This document shows, one piece after another, positions 25,017-34,221 of a stretch of 64,000 nucleotides of DNA. The position numbers and the translations under genes were made by a program. A model generated the notes under the pieces. The model was not told the DNA's origin, did not search any database, and saw only the letters and a list, made by a program, of their open reading frames with translations. Position 1 is the first letter of the stretch. Each line of letters starts with the position of its first letter. This DNA comes from Henriciella litoralis (GTDB lineage Bacteria > Pseudomonadota > Alphaproteobacteria > Caulobacterales > Hyphomonadaceae), in assembly GCF_002088935.1 (NCBI RefSeq), contig NZ_NCSS01000006.1:1086407-1150406 (forward strand), written 5' to 3'.

Positions 25017-25763
25017 ATGTCGGACGAACGCATCGCTCTCGTCACCGGAGCCACTCAAGGCATCGGCCTCCAGATTGCGAAGGATCTGGTTGCAAAAGGA
25101 CTGACGGTGATCGTCGGCGCGCGCGACCTTGAGAAGGGCGAGAAGGCGGCGCAGGAAATTGGCGGGCAAGCCCACGCCATTCAGCTCGACGTCACGGATG
25201 AAGCATCGATCGCCCGGGCGGCTGATCTCATTCGCGCCCGGTTTGGCCGCCTTGATATCCTGATGAACAATGCCGGGATCTCACGGGCAAAGCCGAACCA
25301 GGACTTTGCGGAGGCCGTCAGGACAAACCTGCTCACGGACGCGCCGCTTGCCGACATCCGGACGGTGTTCGAGACCAATGTGTTCGGCGTCATTGCCGTG
25401 ACACAGGCGATGCTTCCCCTCCTGCGCGAGTCGCCGGCAGGCCGCATCGTCATCACCGGGAGTTCTGGCGCATCGCTGACGCTCAACTCCGACCCCGCCA
25501 ATGATCATCGGAGGATGTTCGGCAATTATTCAGTCTCAAAGGCAGCCGCACATGCCGTGATGCTGGCCTTCGCGCTGGCGCTCGAAGGCACAAACATCAA
25601 GGTCAACGCCGCCTGCCCCGGCTTTACCTCGACCGCGCTCAACAACTTCAACGGCACACGTAGCGTGGAAGAAGGCGCACGCGAACCGGTCCGGCTTGCC
25701 CTGATGGGTGACGACGGACCGACCGGAACCTTCTCGGACGAAGACGGTCCGGTGGCCTGGTAA
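25017..25763 (+). CDS. Short-chain dehydrogenase/reductase (SDR)
   Basis: A 248-residue classical SDR. The cofactor motif is TGATQGIG (about residues 10-17), followed by NNAGIS (about 86), the catalytic Ser in ITGSSG and the YSVSKAA active-site Tyr and Lys (about 166-170). The residue pattern after strand 2 (GARD) favours NADP(H). Such enzymes reduce carbonyls or oxidise alcohols; the substrate is not evident. It is controlled by the divergent TetR regulator through the two operators in the spacer, so it probably answers a toxic or xenobiotic carbonyl compound. The neighbouring LysR/azoreductase pair suggests the same theme. Confidence 0.9.
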   Translation: MSDERIALVTGATQGIGLQIAKDLVAKGLTVIVGARDLEKGEKAAQEIGGQAHAIQLDVTDEASIARAADLIRARFGRLDILMNNAGISRAKPNQDFAEAVRTNLLTDAPLADIRTVFETNVFGVIAVTQAMLPLLRESPAGRIVITGSSGASLTLNSDPANDHRRMFGNYSVSKAAAHAVMLAFALALEGTNIKVNAACPGFTSTALNNFNGTRSVEEGAREPVRLALMGDDGPTGTFSDEDGPVAW

Positions 25764-25787
25764 ACGCGCGGACCTGAAGGGCGCGGC

Positions 25788-26687
25788 TCAGTCAGCCAAT
25801 CGCGTCTGCAGGTCGCTCAAAAGCCAGCGGCCCGCCGGGCCAGGCACGCGATCGGCGAGGTGCGCCGCGTAAATCGTCAACGGATCTGCATTCCCTCTGG
25901 TATCGTCATCAAGCATGAGCCTGACCAGCCGGCCTGCATCCAGGTGCTCCTTCACGAGATGCTGGGGCATCCGACACCATCCAAAGCCCGCGAGCAGGAA
26001 ATCCATGCGCCGTCCAAGATCGACGAACCGCCATGGAGTCGAGCCGGTCAGCCCGTAGTTCGGTCCATCTCGGTTCGCCGGATCGGCGAGAACAAGTTGA
26101 ACATGGGTCTCCAGATCGACGCGGCTCGCCGGACGACCTAGCGTCGCCAGGGGATGATCTGCGGCAGCCACGGGCAAAAGGTTGATCCGGATGAGCGGCG
26201 TCGCCATCACATCCTCCGGCACGTCGGGCAGAAGCAGGCAAAGCGCAAGCGAGACGTCACCTGCCCGCAAACGGCGCAGCGCGCCTCCAAGCCCTTCTGT
26301 CGAAAAGCTGATCTGCAATTGCGGATAGGTCTCGTGCAGCGCGCGAAGACTTTCGATGAGGGGTGCGGTAGGGACCAGCGGATCGATGGCCAGCGCCAGT
26401 TCCGCCTCCATTCCTTGACGGGATCCTGCGGCCACGGCTTCAAATCTGGCAGCGCTCGCCAGCACCATTCGCGCTTGCTGCACCAGGATCCGGCCCGTGT
26501 CCGTGAGCTGCGGGCGGTGACCGCTCCGGTCGAAGAGCGTAACCCCCTGGGTCGCTTCCAGCGTGGCGACGGTCTGGCTGATGGCCGATTGCACCCGTGT
26601 CAGTTTGCGGCCAGCAGCGGAAAAACTGCCGGTGTCGGCAATCGTGACCAGCACACGCAGCTGATCAAGGCTCAGTGATGAAATCAC
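25788..26687 (-). CDS. LysR-family transcriptional regulator
   Basis: About 299 residues. The N-terminal helix-turn-helix is LRVLVTIADTGSFSAAGRKLTRVQSAISQTVATLE and the C-terminal periplasmic-binding-like effector domain fills the rest. I prefer the GTG at 26687 because AGGTGA lies 5-6 nt upstream; a GTG at 26696 is also in frame. It is divergent from the azoreductase gene. A palindrome ATCAC-CTGAT-GTGAT at 26692-26706, overlapping its start, and GTGAT/ATCAC repeats nearby are likely binding sites. The pair resembles LysR regulators that switch on a quinone or azo-compound reductase. Confidence 0.88.
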   Translation of the reverse strand: MISSLSLDQLRVLVTIADTGSFSAAGRKLTRVQSAISQTVATLEATQGVTLFDRSGHRPQLTDTGRILVQQARMVLASAARFEAVAAGSRQGMEAELALAIDPLVPTAPLIESLRALHETYPQLQISFSTEGLGGALRRLRAGDVSLALCLLLPDVPEDVMATPLIRINLLPVAAADHPLATLGRPASRVDLETHVQLVLADPANRDGPNYGLTGSTPWRFVDLGRRMDFLLAGFGWCRMPQHLVKEHLDAGRLVRLMLDDDTRGNADPLTIYAAHLADRVPGPAGRWLLSDLQTRLAD

Positions 26688-26793
26688 AGCTATCACCTGA
26701 TGTGATGGAAATCATCGGCATTATATCACTCCCGCTGGATAGTCGGAAGCCATATTCTCTTTCTCATGCTCCTATCAGGAAAAGGAATGTGGC

Positions 26794-27411
26794 ATGACCA
26801 GACTTCTCGTTGTTGAAACCAGCCCGCGCGGCAACGCCTCGGTGTCGCGCAACATGACGCAACGCTATCTTGCGGAATGGCAGGCGCTGAACCCGAACGG
26901 CAAGATCATCCGTCGCGACCTTGCCGAAGAGGCACTCCCCCACGTCACGATGCCGTGGCTTGCGGCCTATTTCACACCGCCCGACGCACAGACACCGGAG
27001 ATGAAGGCACAGTTGGGGCTTTCCGATACACTTGCTCAGCAACTTCTGGACTGTGACGAACTCGTTATCGCCACGCCGGTCTACAACTACAACATCCCCG
27101 CCGCGCTCAAGGCGTGGGTAGATCATATCGTGCGCAAAGGCTTGACGCTCGGCTTCGATGGCAGCGGCCTGGTCACCGGGAAAAAGGCCACGTTGCTGAT
27201 CGCCTCGGGCGGCGAATATGGTGAGAGCTCCCCAATCAGGAACCGCGACATCGCCACGCAATATCTCAGAATGATCCTGAATGTGCTCGGAATCGAGGAT
27301 GTCACGGTCGTTGCCGGCGGCGGTGCCAAAAATGTCGATCTAGGCGAAATCAGCATGGAAGACTTTGTCGGCAAACTCGATCTGCAGCTCAGAGAAGAAA
27401 CTCTCGCCTGA
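26794..27411 (+). CDS. azoR: FMN-dependent NADH:quinone oxidoreductase / azoreductase
   Basis: A 205-residue flavodoxin-like protein of the AzoR family. Conserved parts are [10 protein letters not shown] at about 10-19 (FMN phosphate loop), [22 protein letters not shown] at about 95-116 and the SGGEYG loop near 140. AzoR uses NADH to reduce quinones and azo bonds by two electrons and protects against quinone stress. It is divergent from a LysR regulator with palindromic sites between them. It lies within the accessory block bounded by IS6-like remnants, which supports recent acquisition with its regulator. Confidence 0.92.
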   Translation: MTRLLVVETSPRGNASVSRNMTQRYLAEWQALNPNGKIIRRDLAEEALPHVTMPWLAAYFTPPDAQTPEMKAQLGLSDTLAQQLLDCDELVIATPVYNYNIPAALKAWVDHIVRKGLTLGFDGSGLVTGKKATLLIASGGEYGESSPIRNRDIATQYLRMILNVLGIEDVTVVAGGGAKNVDLGEISMEDFVGKLDLQLREETLA

Positions 27412-27446
27412 GACGACGGCAAAACCCGCGCGGGCCAGCATCAATC

Positions 27447-27674
27447 GGTGCTTTCAGTCAAATGCGAGCCCGTCTCCAGCATCGTTAGGGTGCACCCTAC
27501 CCTATCCAGCCAAATAGCTGACGCCATTCGCGGCAAGCGGCACCTCGTTGTGATTTGAAAGTCTGGCGATGATCTCGGGCGACGTTTTGAAGTTGCGGAA
27601 CGGGTTTCGACGCACCCAATAACGCTAGAAGGTCGGGAACATCCGCTCAATTAGCAAATTGCGCTAACAATGCC
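27447..27674. mobile_element. Internally deleted (MITE-like) derivative of the IS6-like element
   Basis: It starts with GGTGCTTTCAGTCAAATGCG, matching the left end at 23382, then keeps the 3' end of the transposase frame. At about 27568 it jumps directly to the transposase N-terminal coding sequence (GATGATCTCGGGCGACG) and finishes with a right end, CGCTAACAATGCC at 27662-27674. The centre of the element is gone. At 228 bp with both ends it has the form of a MITE. It lies between azoR and tRNA-Ser. Confidence 0.75.
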
Positions 27675-27688
27675 GTCTCGATTGCGGG

Positions 27689-27712
27689 GATTTTCGCAAG
27701 ACTGGCTGGCGG
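27689..27712. repeat. Direct repeat at the tRNA-Ser 3' end
   Basis: This stretch matches 23360-23383 at 21 of 24 positions. It includes the complement of the tRNA CCA end and three neighbouring tRNA bases. The 4.3 kb between the two copies holds the TetR/SDR and LysR/azoR pairs. The overlap with the tRNA is short for a classical attachment site. Confidence 0.4.
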
Positions 27713-27796
27713 AGAGGAAGGGATTCGAACCCTCGATACGCGTAAACGTATACGCCCTTAGCAGGGGCGCGCCTTCAGCCACTCGGCCACCTCTCC
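27707..27796 (-). tRNA. tRNA-Ser (anticodon GCT)
   Basis: On the minus strand the acceptor stem GGAGAGG begins at 27796 and pairs with CCTCTCC near the 3' end. The D arm is GCCGAGTGGCTGAAGGC, the anticodon arm is CGCCCCTGCTAAGGGCG with GCT in the loop, a long variable arm typical of class II tRNAs follows, and the T arm is GAGGGTTCGAATCCCTT. CCA is encoded. It should read AGC and AGU codons. Its 3' end carries the repeat shared with 23360. Confidence 0.95.
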
Positions 27797-27868
27797 CAAG
27801 CCAGATTGCCTGTCTAGTCAGAGACGTGCCCCCCCGCAAGAGGGCAAACGAGCTGACTGCAGTGCATG

Positions 27869-29854
27869 TTACGGCGTGACGACCGGGAACCAGAAATCCG
27901 GCGTCTCGAGCGCGCCAAGAAATGCCGCCGCCGCGCTCGCATCGCCCTCAATGCTCAGCCCGCCAGACTGCATCAGGCCCGGCACGGTCACCTCCTGCAG
28001 AATAAGGCGGTTGAAGTCCGCCCGGTCGAGCGTCAGGCGGGCAGCGCCCTCTTCATCGACCATGCGCGGCACCACAACATCCTTGCCGACGGAGACGCTG
28101 ATCGTTTCGCTGACGTCAGGAAACTCGAAGACGATCGTGAAAGGCTCACGGGTCAGCTTTTCGGGATTGTAGCGCGTGGCGAGAGAATCAAAGAGATCAG
28201 GCGTCGGAACTGCCGCGAGAAACTCCGCATTGGCTGCCGTTGCGCGGCCTGTCTCTGGCAGGCCGTTGCGCAGTTCGGAGGCGGCGGTGAGGTAATAGCT
28301 GCGCCAAGCCCCGCTCTCGGCCTGGAACCCCTGCTGCTCATAGCTGGCCGCGAGCCACGCTTTCGCCGCTTCATTTTCTGGTTCAGCGAACACTGCATGG
28401 TTGAAAACCTCGCTCGCCCAGCGATAGTCGCCCGCTTCGAACGCCTCAATGCCTCGCTCGATCACGGCGTCAATGCCGCCCATCGCGTCAACATAACGGG
28501 CTGCACTCTCTTCATGTGGCAGGGCATTGAAGTCAGCGGGCACACCGCCCCACCAGCCAAAATAGAACTGGTAGACCGCTTTGGCATTGTGATTGATCGT
28601 GCCGTAATAATCGCGCACGGAGAAATTATCCTGGCTGAATTCAGGCTCCGGTATGGATTCGGCCGCTTCTGTAATCGTTGCCCCTGCATTGGCGCGGCGC
28701 ATCGTTTGATCATGGACATAGCGATAGATATCGCGCTGCCCTTTCAGAAAATCCGAGACATTCTGCTGCTGCCAGGTTGGCCAGTGATGGGAGGCAAAGA
28801 CGAGATCGGACTTGTCGCCATAGTCGATTAGCGCCCGGTCAATCACCCGGCTCCATTTCAACGCGTCCCGCGCCTTCGCGCCGCGCATCGTCAGCACATT
28901 GTGGAAGGTCGCTGTTGCGACTTCAGCGGTACACAATGCGCGCTTTTCCGGAAGGTAGAACATGAATTCGGCAGGCGCCTCAGTGCCGCTAGCGTCCATG
29001 AACTCAAAGGTCACCCCATCAATCACGCGCTCGGTGCCCCAGCCGCCGATCTCTTCGGTTGGCAGAACCAGTGTCGTCGTCCCTTGCGGCAGGGCCGGAC
29101 CAAGGCCCGTCCCGACATTGCCGGTCGCCGACCGCCCAATCGAGCGGCCAAACATGAGGACCGCCCGGCGTGACATCTGATTGCCGGCGATAAGGTTCTC
29201 GGCGACGGCGCTTTCGGTAAATCCGGCCGGGGCCAGCACAGGCACGCCGCGCGCTTCGATCTCTTCCTCGGAGATGACCCCGCGGGCCCCGCCAAAATGG
29301 TCCGCATGCGAATGGGTATAGATCACGCCCGTCACGGGCCTCTCACCCAACGTGTCATTGACCAGCTTCAGGGCGGCCGCTGCGGTTTCTTTCACCGTCA
29401 GCGGGTCAACAATGATCCAGCCTGTCTCGCCTTCGATGACGCTCATCACCGAGAGGTCATAGCCGCGCACCTGCCAGATGCCGTCGGCGACCTCAAACAG
29501 GCCGTGCTTAGCGGCCAGGCCAGACTGGCGCCAGAGAGATGGATTAACCGTCGCAGGCGACTCGCCCTCTAGGAAGTCGAATTGTGGGATCGACCAGACA
29601 ACGCTGCCATCCTCTGCAAGGATCGCATCATCCTCGATCGCGGCCAGAAACCCCCGGGAGGCGTCTTCAAAATCGCTGGCATCATCCAGCGGCAGGCGTT
29701 CGGCGACGGCGCGATTGGCGGCAGTGGTTGCTTCACTCGCCTCGCCGGCAGGTGGCGGAGCAGGAACGGCAGAGTCCGCGCCGCCTGTCTGTGCGAATGA
29801 GGGGGCTGTAATCAAGGCAAGTGCGAGCGCCGATACGGCCAGTCTGGATGTCAT
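27869..29854 (-). CDS. Alkyl/aryl-sulfatase of the metallo-beta-lactamase superfamily
   Basis: A 661-residue exported protein (signal peptide MTSRLAVSALALALITAPSFA). The metallo-beta-lactamase domain has the zinc motif THSHADHFGG at about residues 182-191, the conserved AEVATATFHN block and the ASHHWPTWQ His later. The C-terminal part (about 400-661) fits the alkyl-sulfatase dimerisation and SCP2-like domains of the SdsA1 type. Those enzymes cleave sulfate from primary alkyl sulfates such as detergents in the periplasm. It stands alone, 72 nt past tRNA-Ser. Related proteins can have broader esterase or phosphonate activity. Confidence 0.88.
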   Translation of the reverse strand: MTSRLAVSALALALITAPSFAQTGGADSAVPAPPPAGEASEATTAANRAVAERLPLDDASDFEDASRGFLAAIEDDAILAEDGSVVWSIPQFDFLEGESPATVNPSLWRQSGLAAKHGLFEVADGIWQVRGYDLSVMSVIEGETGWIIVDPLTVKETAAAALKLVNDTLGERPVTGVIYTHSHADHFGGARGVISEEEIEARGVPVLAPAGFTESAVAENLIAGNQMSRRAVLMFGRSIGRSATGNVGTGLGPALPQGTTTLVLPTEEIGGWGTERVIDGVTFEFMDASGTEAPAEFMFYLPEKRALCTAEVATATFHNVLTMRGAKARDALKWSRVIDRALIDYGDKSDLVFASHHWPTWQQQNVSDFLKGQRDIYRYVHDQTMRRANAGATITEAAESIPEPEFSQDNFSVRDYYGTINHNAKAVYQFYFGWWGGVPADFNALPHEESAARYVDAMGGIDAVIERGIEAFEAGDYRWASEVFNHAVFAEPENEAAKAWLAASYEQQGFQAESGAWRSYYLTAASELRNGLPETGRATAANAEFLAAVPTPDLFDSLATRYNPEKLTREPFTIVFEFPDVSETISVSVGKDVVVPRMVDEEGAARLTLDRADFNRLILQEVTVPGLMQSGGLSIEGDASAAAAFLGALETPDFWFPVVTP

Positions 29855-29991
29855 GCGTTTTCCTCCCGGATATGTTTTGGCGCCAGCCTATGCCTACGGC
29901 CGGAGTTGCGGAAGGTAGTTTTTGAAAAAGCGTCCCGGTTTTGAGTGGACCAAGCGGACGTGAACGCTCCTATCCCCACGCTTTCGGGGCG

Positions 29992-30696
29992 TCAGATCAC
30001 CGTCAGGCTGAGGATTGTGAAGCCTGTCACGATCAGGGTCGGCACAAGGAGGGCGAGGACGCCCTTTGTCCAGTACGGCCCCTGCCTTACCCAGCGATCA
30101 TAGAGAACATAGCCAAGTATGGGCGGCAGAGAGAAGGCAAGGACGATCACGCTAATTGTCGGCCATGATGCCGTCAGGCCGGTCAGCGCCTCAAGGCTCG
30201 CATGGATTTCGGCATAGATCCATTTGAAAAAGGCGAAGACAGCGCCAATCAGGAGGATAATGGCAAAGAATTTGAGGACTCCTTCGGCATCATCACCGTT
30301 CGAGGAGGTGCCAGACGCGGCCATTGAAGGCATTTTCGACGTAAAGCTACCACTCACCGGCGCGCCGACGCCGCCTGCAGACTTTCCGCCAGAAAAGGTG
30401 GACTTGCCACCGAATGTCTTGTTCTCGCGTTTGCTGCGAGCATGAGCCTCTTTTTCGGCCTTTCTGTCGCGCAGCGCTTGCTTACGGTCCAGTTTCTGCT
30501 GGCGTTTCTGTTCGCGCAGCCGCTTTTCGGCGCGTTTGAGGTCTTTTTTGGAAACGTGCGGCGTGGCGATGCCTTGCTGGCGCTGGCGGGCAGCTTCGTC
30601 TCCTAGTCGTTTGGTAAGCCCTTTCTGACCTTCCATCGTCGGGATGAAGGCGCCCTGCTCTCCCAGCATTTTCTGGGTCTCATTCCACTTTACCAT
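29992..30696 (-). CDS. Uncharacterised membrane protein with a highly charged N-terminal region
   Basis: A 234-residue protein I do not recognise. Residues about 1-95 are hydrophilic and rich in Lys, Arg, Glu and Gln (KKDLKRAEKRLREQKRQQKL), probably a coiled coil. A Gly/Ser linker follows (about 95-135), and then three hydrophobic segments at about 142-162, 178-200 and 212-232. The charged domain would be cytoplasmic. No conserved catalytic motif is visible and neighbours give no clue. Start at ATG 30696, with AAAGG upstream. Confidence 0.65.
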   Translation of the reverse strand: MVKWNETQKMLGEQGAFIPTMEGQKGLTKRLGDEAARQRQQGIATPHVSKKDLKRAEKRLREQKRQQKLDRKQALRDRKAEKEAHARSKRENKTFGGKSTFSGGKSAGGVGAPVSGSFTSKMPSMAASGTSSNGDDAEGVLKFFAIILLIGAVFAFFKWIYAEIHASLEALTGLTASWPTISVIVLAFSLPPILGYVLYDRWVRQGPYWTKGVLALLVPTLIVTGFTILSLTVI

Positions 30697-30951
30697 GAGC
30701 CTTTCCCCAACCGCCTACGCCGCGTAACACACCAAAGCGTACCATGTGCGAGCCGAATGGCAAAGCACGCGCAAAAACGCGGTCCTGCAGTCAACATTAC
30801 AGTTTCGCTTCATGGAGCCTGGCGAATGAAGCCGAGGGATTTGAAATGACCGCACCCGGAAAAGGTCATCTATGTCCCGGAAATGGCCAATCATGTTTTA
30901 CGCAGCGTCCTGATTTCGACGAGCGGGAAAGCTGGCGCGCGGTCTCTGCGG

Positions 30952-32412
30952 TCACCCCGTAATCGACCGAACGCAAGCGGCCTCTTCAAAATCCGCGTCG
31001 ACAGCAAATCTCATGTCTTCGCCGGTCCCCTGCACCGTCAGACAAGCGGGAAGTGCCAGCTCATCAGGCCAGATCACCGCGCCCTCCACGATGTGGCGCT
31101 GATATTGATCGTCGAACCGGTCTGCGAGCACAGCGCGCAGCGCGCCCTGGATTTCATCGTCGTCGAGCGTTTCGTCTGCATGGTCAATCAAGCCGGACAA
31201 TACATCCGACAAATCCCCGCGGTTTGAAGCGGTAAGCTCACTGTTCCAGTTCAGCGCGAGAAGAAGTCCTTGCTGATAGGGCAGTTTTTGCAGCTCATCA
31301 CTGTCCCAGATCCCGGCGGCTAGTGCTTCTTGGCTTGTCTCACGCACGGGAGAGTTCAGATAGGCTTCGACCATGTCATTCAGGTTCGAGACAAAGCTGT
31401 CGAGGTCAATCAAACCCGACTTCAGCAGCACGATCTGGGTGTAGTATTCGGTAAATCCCTCTGTAAACCACATCCGCTCTGGATCGGTGTCTTCATCCGT
31501 CTCGCCCATGCGCCGCGTGATCCATTCGTGCAGTATTTCATGCACGATCGTGTGGGTCAGGTTTTCTGCCTCGGCATTCTGGGTCGCAAGCAGCAGGAAT
31601 GAGCGTGTCAGGCCGGTCCCGATAACGGCGGATCCGTCGGGCAGGTCAGGCAGTGGAAGCAACGCGACGAAGTAATCCTTAAACACATCGTCTTCGAAGA
31701 GCGCGGCCGCTTCGGACAGCACGGCCAGCGCCGTCAGCCCGATTTTCTGGTCGGAGAGCGCCCAGTCCCCCCGCACGCCGACCCTGACCTCATGTCCCGT
31801 CTCGCTGACCACAGACGTTCTGTAGTCGCCGATCAGAATGACCGAGCCTCTGATGTCGTCCAGTGCCACCGGTTCGCTGACGCCATCCTCAAGCTTGAGG
31901 CTGGACGCCATCGCGCCCTCGAACCCGGAAATGGACAGTCGGAACGGGCCTGAAACATCCACGTCTGGAACGAACGTATACCCGATCAGGCTGGCATGAC
32001 CCGGCAGCGCGATTGGCCGCATGCCGGGAAGCCCCGCCTCGCCCCATTGCGGTTCGCCATCATAATCCTGTTTCAGCGCGAAACTCAGCTCAAACGGCTC
32101 AACAGCGTCATGCTCTACCCGAACGGCGCGGCCTTCTCGCTCGAGCGTCGCGCCAGTGCCTGCAGCGGAAACCTGGAAGTCGGACAAAAGGCCCGTGAGG
32201 TCTGTTTCAGGCCCCCACTGATCGGGAAAGAGAAACTCCACAACCCCGTCATCGTCAGAAGTGATCTCCACGCCGACGCGAATGGCACCGTCCTGTCCTG
32301 CCGCCGCGGGCTTCAGGCTGATCATGTTGCCCGGCAGGCGAGGCGCTTCGGCGGTCGATGCGCACCCCGCAAGCGAGGTTACGGCGACGGCGAACATCCA
32401 GGACAGCTTCAA
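30952..32412 (-). CDS. Gluzincin-type zinc metallopeptidase-like lipoprotein
   Basis: A 486-residue lipoprotein (lipobox SLAGC near residue 17). The zinc-binding HEILH motif is at about residue 290 (TIVHEILHEW), with a downstream Glu in WFTEGFTEYYT, the HExxH...E arrangement of M1/M61-like peptidases. The N-terminal 200 residues form a beta-rich domain, as in those families. The start codon is TTG at 32412, with GGAG 8 nt upstream. It is probably an envelope-bound aminopeptidase-like enzyme. The M1 exopeptidase GxMEN motif is not seen, so the specificity may differ. It is 73 nt downstream of the VOC gene and may be a separate transcript. Confidence 0.72.
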   Translation of the reverse strand: MKLSWMFAVAVTSLAGCASTAEAPRLPGNMISLKPAAAGQDGAIRVGVEITSDDDGVVEFLFPDQWGPETDLTGLLSDFQVSAAGTGATLEREGRAVRVEHDAVEPFELSFALKQDYDGEPQWGEAGLPGMRPIALPGHASLIGYTFVPDVDVSGPFRLSISGFEGAMASSLKLEDGVSEPVALDDIRGSVILIGDYRTSVVSETGHEVRVGVRGDWALSDQKIGLTALAVLSEAAALFEDDVFKDYFVALLPLPDLPDGSAVIGTGLTRSFLLLATQNAEAENLTHTIVHEILHEWITRRMGETDEDTDPERMWFTEGFTEYYTQIVLLKSGLIDLDSFVSNLNDMVEAYLNSPVRETSQEALAAGIWDSDELQKLPYQQGLLLALNWNSELTASNRGDLSDVLSGLIDHADETLDDDEIQGALRAVLADRFDDQYQRHIVEGAVIWPDELALPACLTVQGTGEDMRFAVDADFEEAACVRSITG

Positions 32413-32485
32413 GGCGTATTCTCCAGCGCAACTTGATGCCTGATTAACGGACGTGTCGTCGGTCAGGTCAAGTCAGCCCGCTGGT

Positions 32486-33037
32486 TCAGCTTTCTTCAGC
32501 GATCTTCTCGTGTAGCCAGGCTGCGTGGCGCGGCGCTTTCTTGGTCGCGCTCCATTCGGCCAGCATATCCTCTGCAACCGATTTCAGCTCACTCATCTGT
32601 TCGGGCGTGCCGATATCGCAGGCAAGCTCGAGGCGGTGGCCGTTCGGGTCGAAGAAGTAGATCGACTTGAAGATGCCGTGATGGGTCGGGCCCACCACGT
32701 CGAGGCCGCGGCTTTCGGCGCGCGCCTTGGCGTTCATCAGGTCTTCCATCGTGGCGACCTTGAAGGCGATATGCTGCACCCATTCCGGTGTGTTCTGGTC
32801 CCGGCCCATTTCAGGTCTGGTCGGCAGTTCGAAGAAGGCGAGCACATTGCCATTCCCCGCATCGAGGAAGACGTGCATGTACGGATCGGCTGCGCCGGTG
32901 GACGGCACCTTGTCTTCTGCAATGGCGAGCTGGAAATCCATGCCCAGCACGTCCTTGTAGAAATCCACCGTTTCTTTCGCGTCCTTACAGCGATAGGCGA
33001 CGTGATGGACGCCATTTAGTTTGGGAGCATCGGCCAT
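32486..33037 (-). CDS. VOC/glyoxalase-superfamily protein linked to hppD
   Basis: A 183-residue protein with one vicinal-oxygen-chelate module. It starts LNGVHHVAYRCKDAKETVDFYKDVLGMDF, and further motifs are EWVQHIAFKV (about 85) and YFFDPNGHRLELACD (about 128). His and Glu of these motifs are the usual metal ligands, so it could be an extradiol-type dioxygenase, lyase or isomerase. Its ATG follows the hppD stop codon with no gap, so it is translated from the hppD message. Tyrosine catabolism is the likely setting; a role in handling a ring-derived intermediate is inference. Confidence 0.8.
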   Translation of the reverse strand: MADAPKLNGVHHVAYRCKDAKETVDFYKDVLGMDFQLAIAEDKVPSTGAADPYMHVFLDAGNGNVLAFFELPTRPEMGRDQNTPEWVQHIAFKVATMEDLMNAKARAESRGLDVVGPTHHGIFKSIYFFDPNGHRLELACDIGTPEQMSELKSVAEDMLAEWSATKKAPRHAAWLHEKIAEES

Positions 33038-34141
33038 CTAGGCATCCTCCTCGACCTTCAGCGAACCGCGCTTGATCTGGTCGCGTTCCATGGACTCAAA
33101 GAGCGCCTTGAAATTGCCCTCGCCGAAGCCTTGCTTATAGTCACCCTTGCGCTGGATGAACTCGAAGAAGACCGGGCCGATCTGCGGCTCTGCAAAAATC
33201 TGGAAGAGAAGGCGTGGTTCGCCGCCTTCAGTCGTGCCATCAAGCAGCAGACCACGCGTTTTCAGCGCATTCTCGTCCTCTCCATGGCCGGGCAGGCGTT
33301 CGCCCAGCATCTCGTAATAAGTATCCGGCGGAGGCGTCATCATCGGAACGCCGCGCGCTTTCAGCCGGTCATAGGCCTCGACAAGGTTGTCGCAGATAAG
33401 GGCGATGTGCTGGATGCCTTCGCCATTATATTCTTTCAGGAATTCCTCGATCTGGCCTTTGCCGCCTTCAGCTTCCTCATTCAGCGGAATGCGGATCTTG
33501 CCGTCCGGCGCCGTCAGCGCCTGTGAGGTGAGGCCGGTATACTCACCCTTGATGTCGAAATAGCGGATTTCGCGGAAGTTGAAGAGCTTCTCATAGAAGT
33601 CCGCCCAGTACTTCATCCGGCCCTTATAGACATTGTGGGTCAGGTGATCGACCAGCTTGAAGCCAGCGCCTTCCGGGAATTTTTCGACGCCGGGCAGATA
33701 TTCAAAGTCGATGTCATAGATCGACAAACCCTCTTCACCCTCATCAGCATAGCGATCGATGAGATAGATCAGCGAGTGGCCGATACCGCGGATAGCAGGC
33801 AGTTTCAGTTCCATCGGCCCCGCATGTACGTCGCATGGCTCAGCATCATTGGCGAGCAGGTGATCATAGGCCGCTTTGGCGTCACGCACACGGAACCCCA
33901 TGCCGCACGCGCTCGGCCCGTGCTCTTTGGCGAAGTAATAGGCTGGTGAGCCTTTTTCGTAATTGGTGATCAGATTGATGCCGCCCTGGCGCCAGAGTTC
34001 GACATCCTTGGAGCGGTGGCGGGCCACCTTTGTGAAGCCCATGACTTCGAAGACCGGCTCAAGCTGGCCTTTCTCCGGTGCGGAAAACTCGATGAATTCG
34101 AAGCCGTTCAGGCCGGCTGGATTTTCAAACAGGTCTGCCAT
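33038..34141 (-). CDS. hppD: 4-hydroxyphenylpyruvate dioxygenase
   Basis: A 367-residue enzyme of tyrosine breakdown that converts 4-hydroxyphenylpyruvate to homogentisate with Fe(II). The three iron ligands are visible: His in VDHLTHNV (about 173), His in GIQHIALI (about 255) and Glu in FFEFIQRKG (about 337). The C-terminal helix [17 protein letters not shown] is characteristic. The start at ATG 34141 has GGAGG 8 nt upstream; five extra upstream residues in the open frame are unlikely. Homogentisate dioxygenase is not in the window. It is divergent from a MarR regulator, with a palindrome at 34177-34194 between them. Confidence 0.96.
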   Translation of the reverse strand: MADLFENPAGLNGFEFIEFSAPEKGQLEPVFEVMGFTKVARHRSKDVELWRQGGINLITNYEKGSPAYYFAKEHGPSACGMGFRVRDAKAAYDHLLANDAEPCDVHAGPMELKLPAIRGIGHSLIYLIDRYADEGEEGLSIYDIDFEYLPGVEKFPEGAGFKLVDHLTHNVYKGRMKYWADFYEKLFNFREIRYFDIKGEYTGLTSQALTAPDGKIRIPLNEEAEGGKGQIEEFLKEYNGEGIQHIALICDNLVEAYDRLKARGVPMMTPPPDTYYEMLGERLPGHGEDENALKTRGLLLDGTTEGGEPRLLFQIFAEPQIGPVFFEFIQRKGDYKQGFGEGNFKALFESMERDQIKRGSLKVEEDA

Positions 34142-34176
34142 GTGCTTTACCTCCAATGATTGTGCTGAATCGATAA

Positions 34177-34194
34177 TAGTTGCATTTGCAACTA
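34177..34194. promoter_or_regulatory. Palindromic operator between hppD and the MarR gene
   Basis: TAGTTGCA-TT-TGCAACTA is a perfect 8-bp inverted repeat with a 2-nt centre, sited 36 nt upstream of hppD and 28 nt upstream of the MarR start. A third TGCAA half site follows at 34195-34200. Size and symmetry fit a MarR dimer site covering both promoters. Confidence 0.75.
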
Positions 34195-34221
34195 ATGCAA
34201 GTTTTGGAGCGTATACATCGA

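Noticed and set aside
23222..27712. Prophage or integrative element at tRNA-Ser
   Set aside because: No integrase, phage or conjugation gene is present, and the repeat overlaps the tRNA by only a few bases. IS-mediated assembly explains the data as well.
27866..28831. Plus-strand open frame of 321 codons opposite the alkylsulfatase gene
   Set aside because: Antisense shadow in GC-rich DNA; the minus-strand protein is a recognised family with signal peptide and zinc motif.
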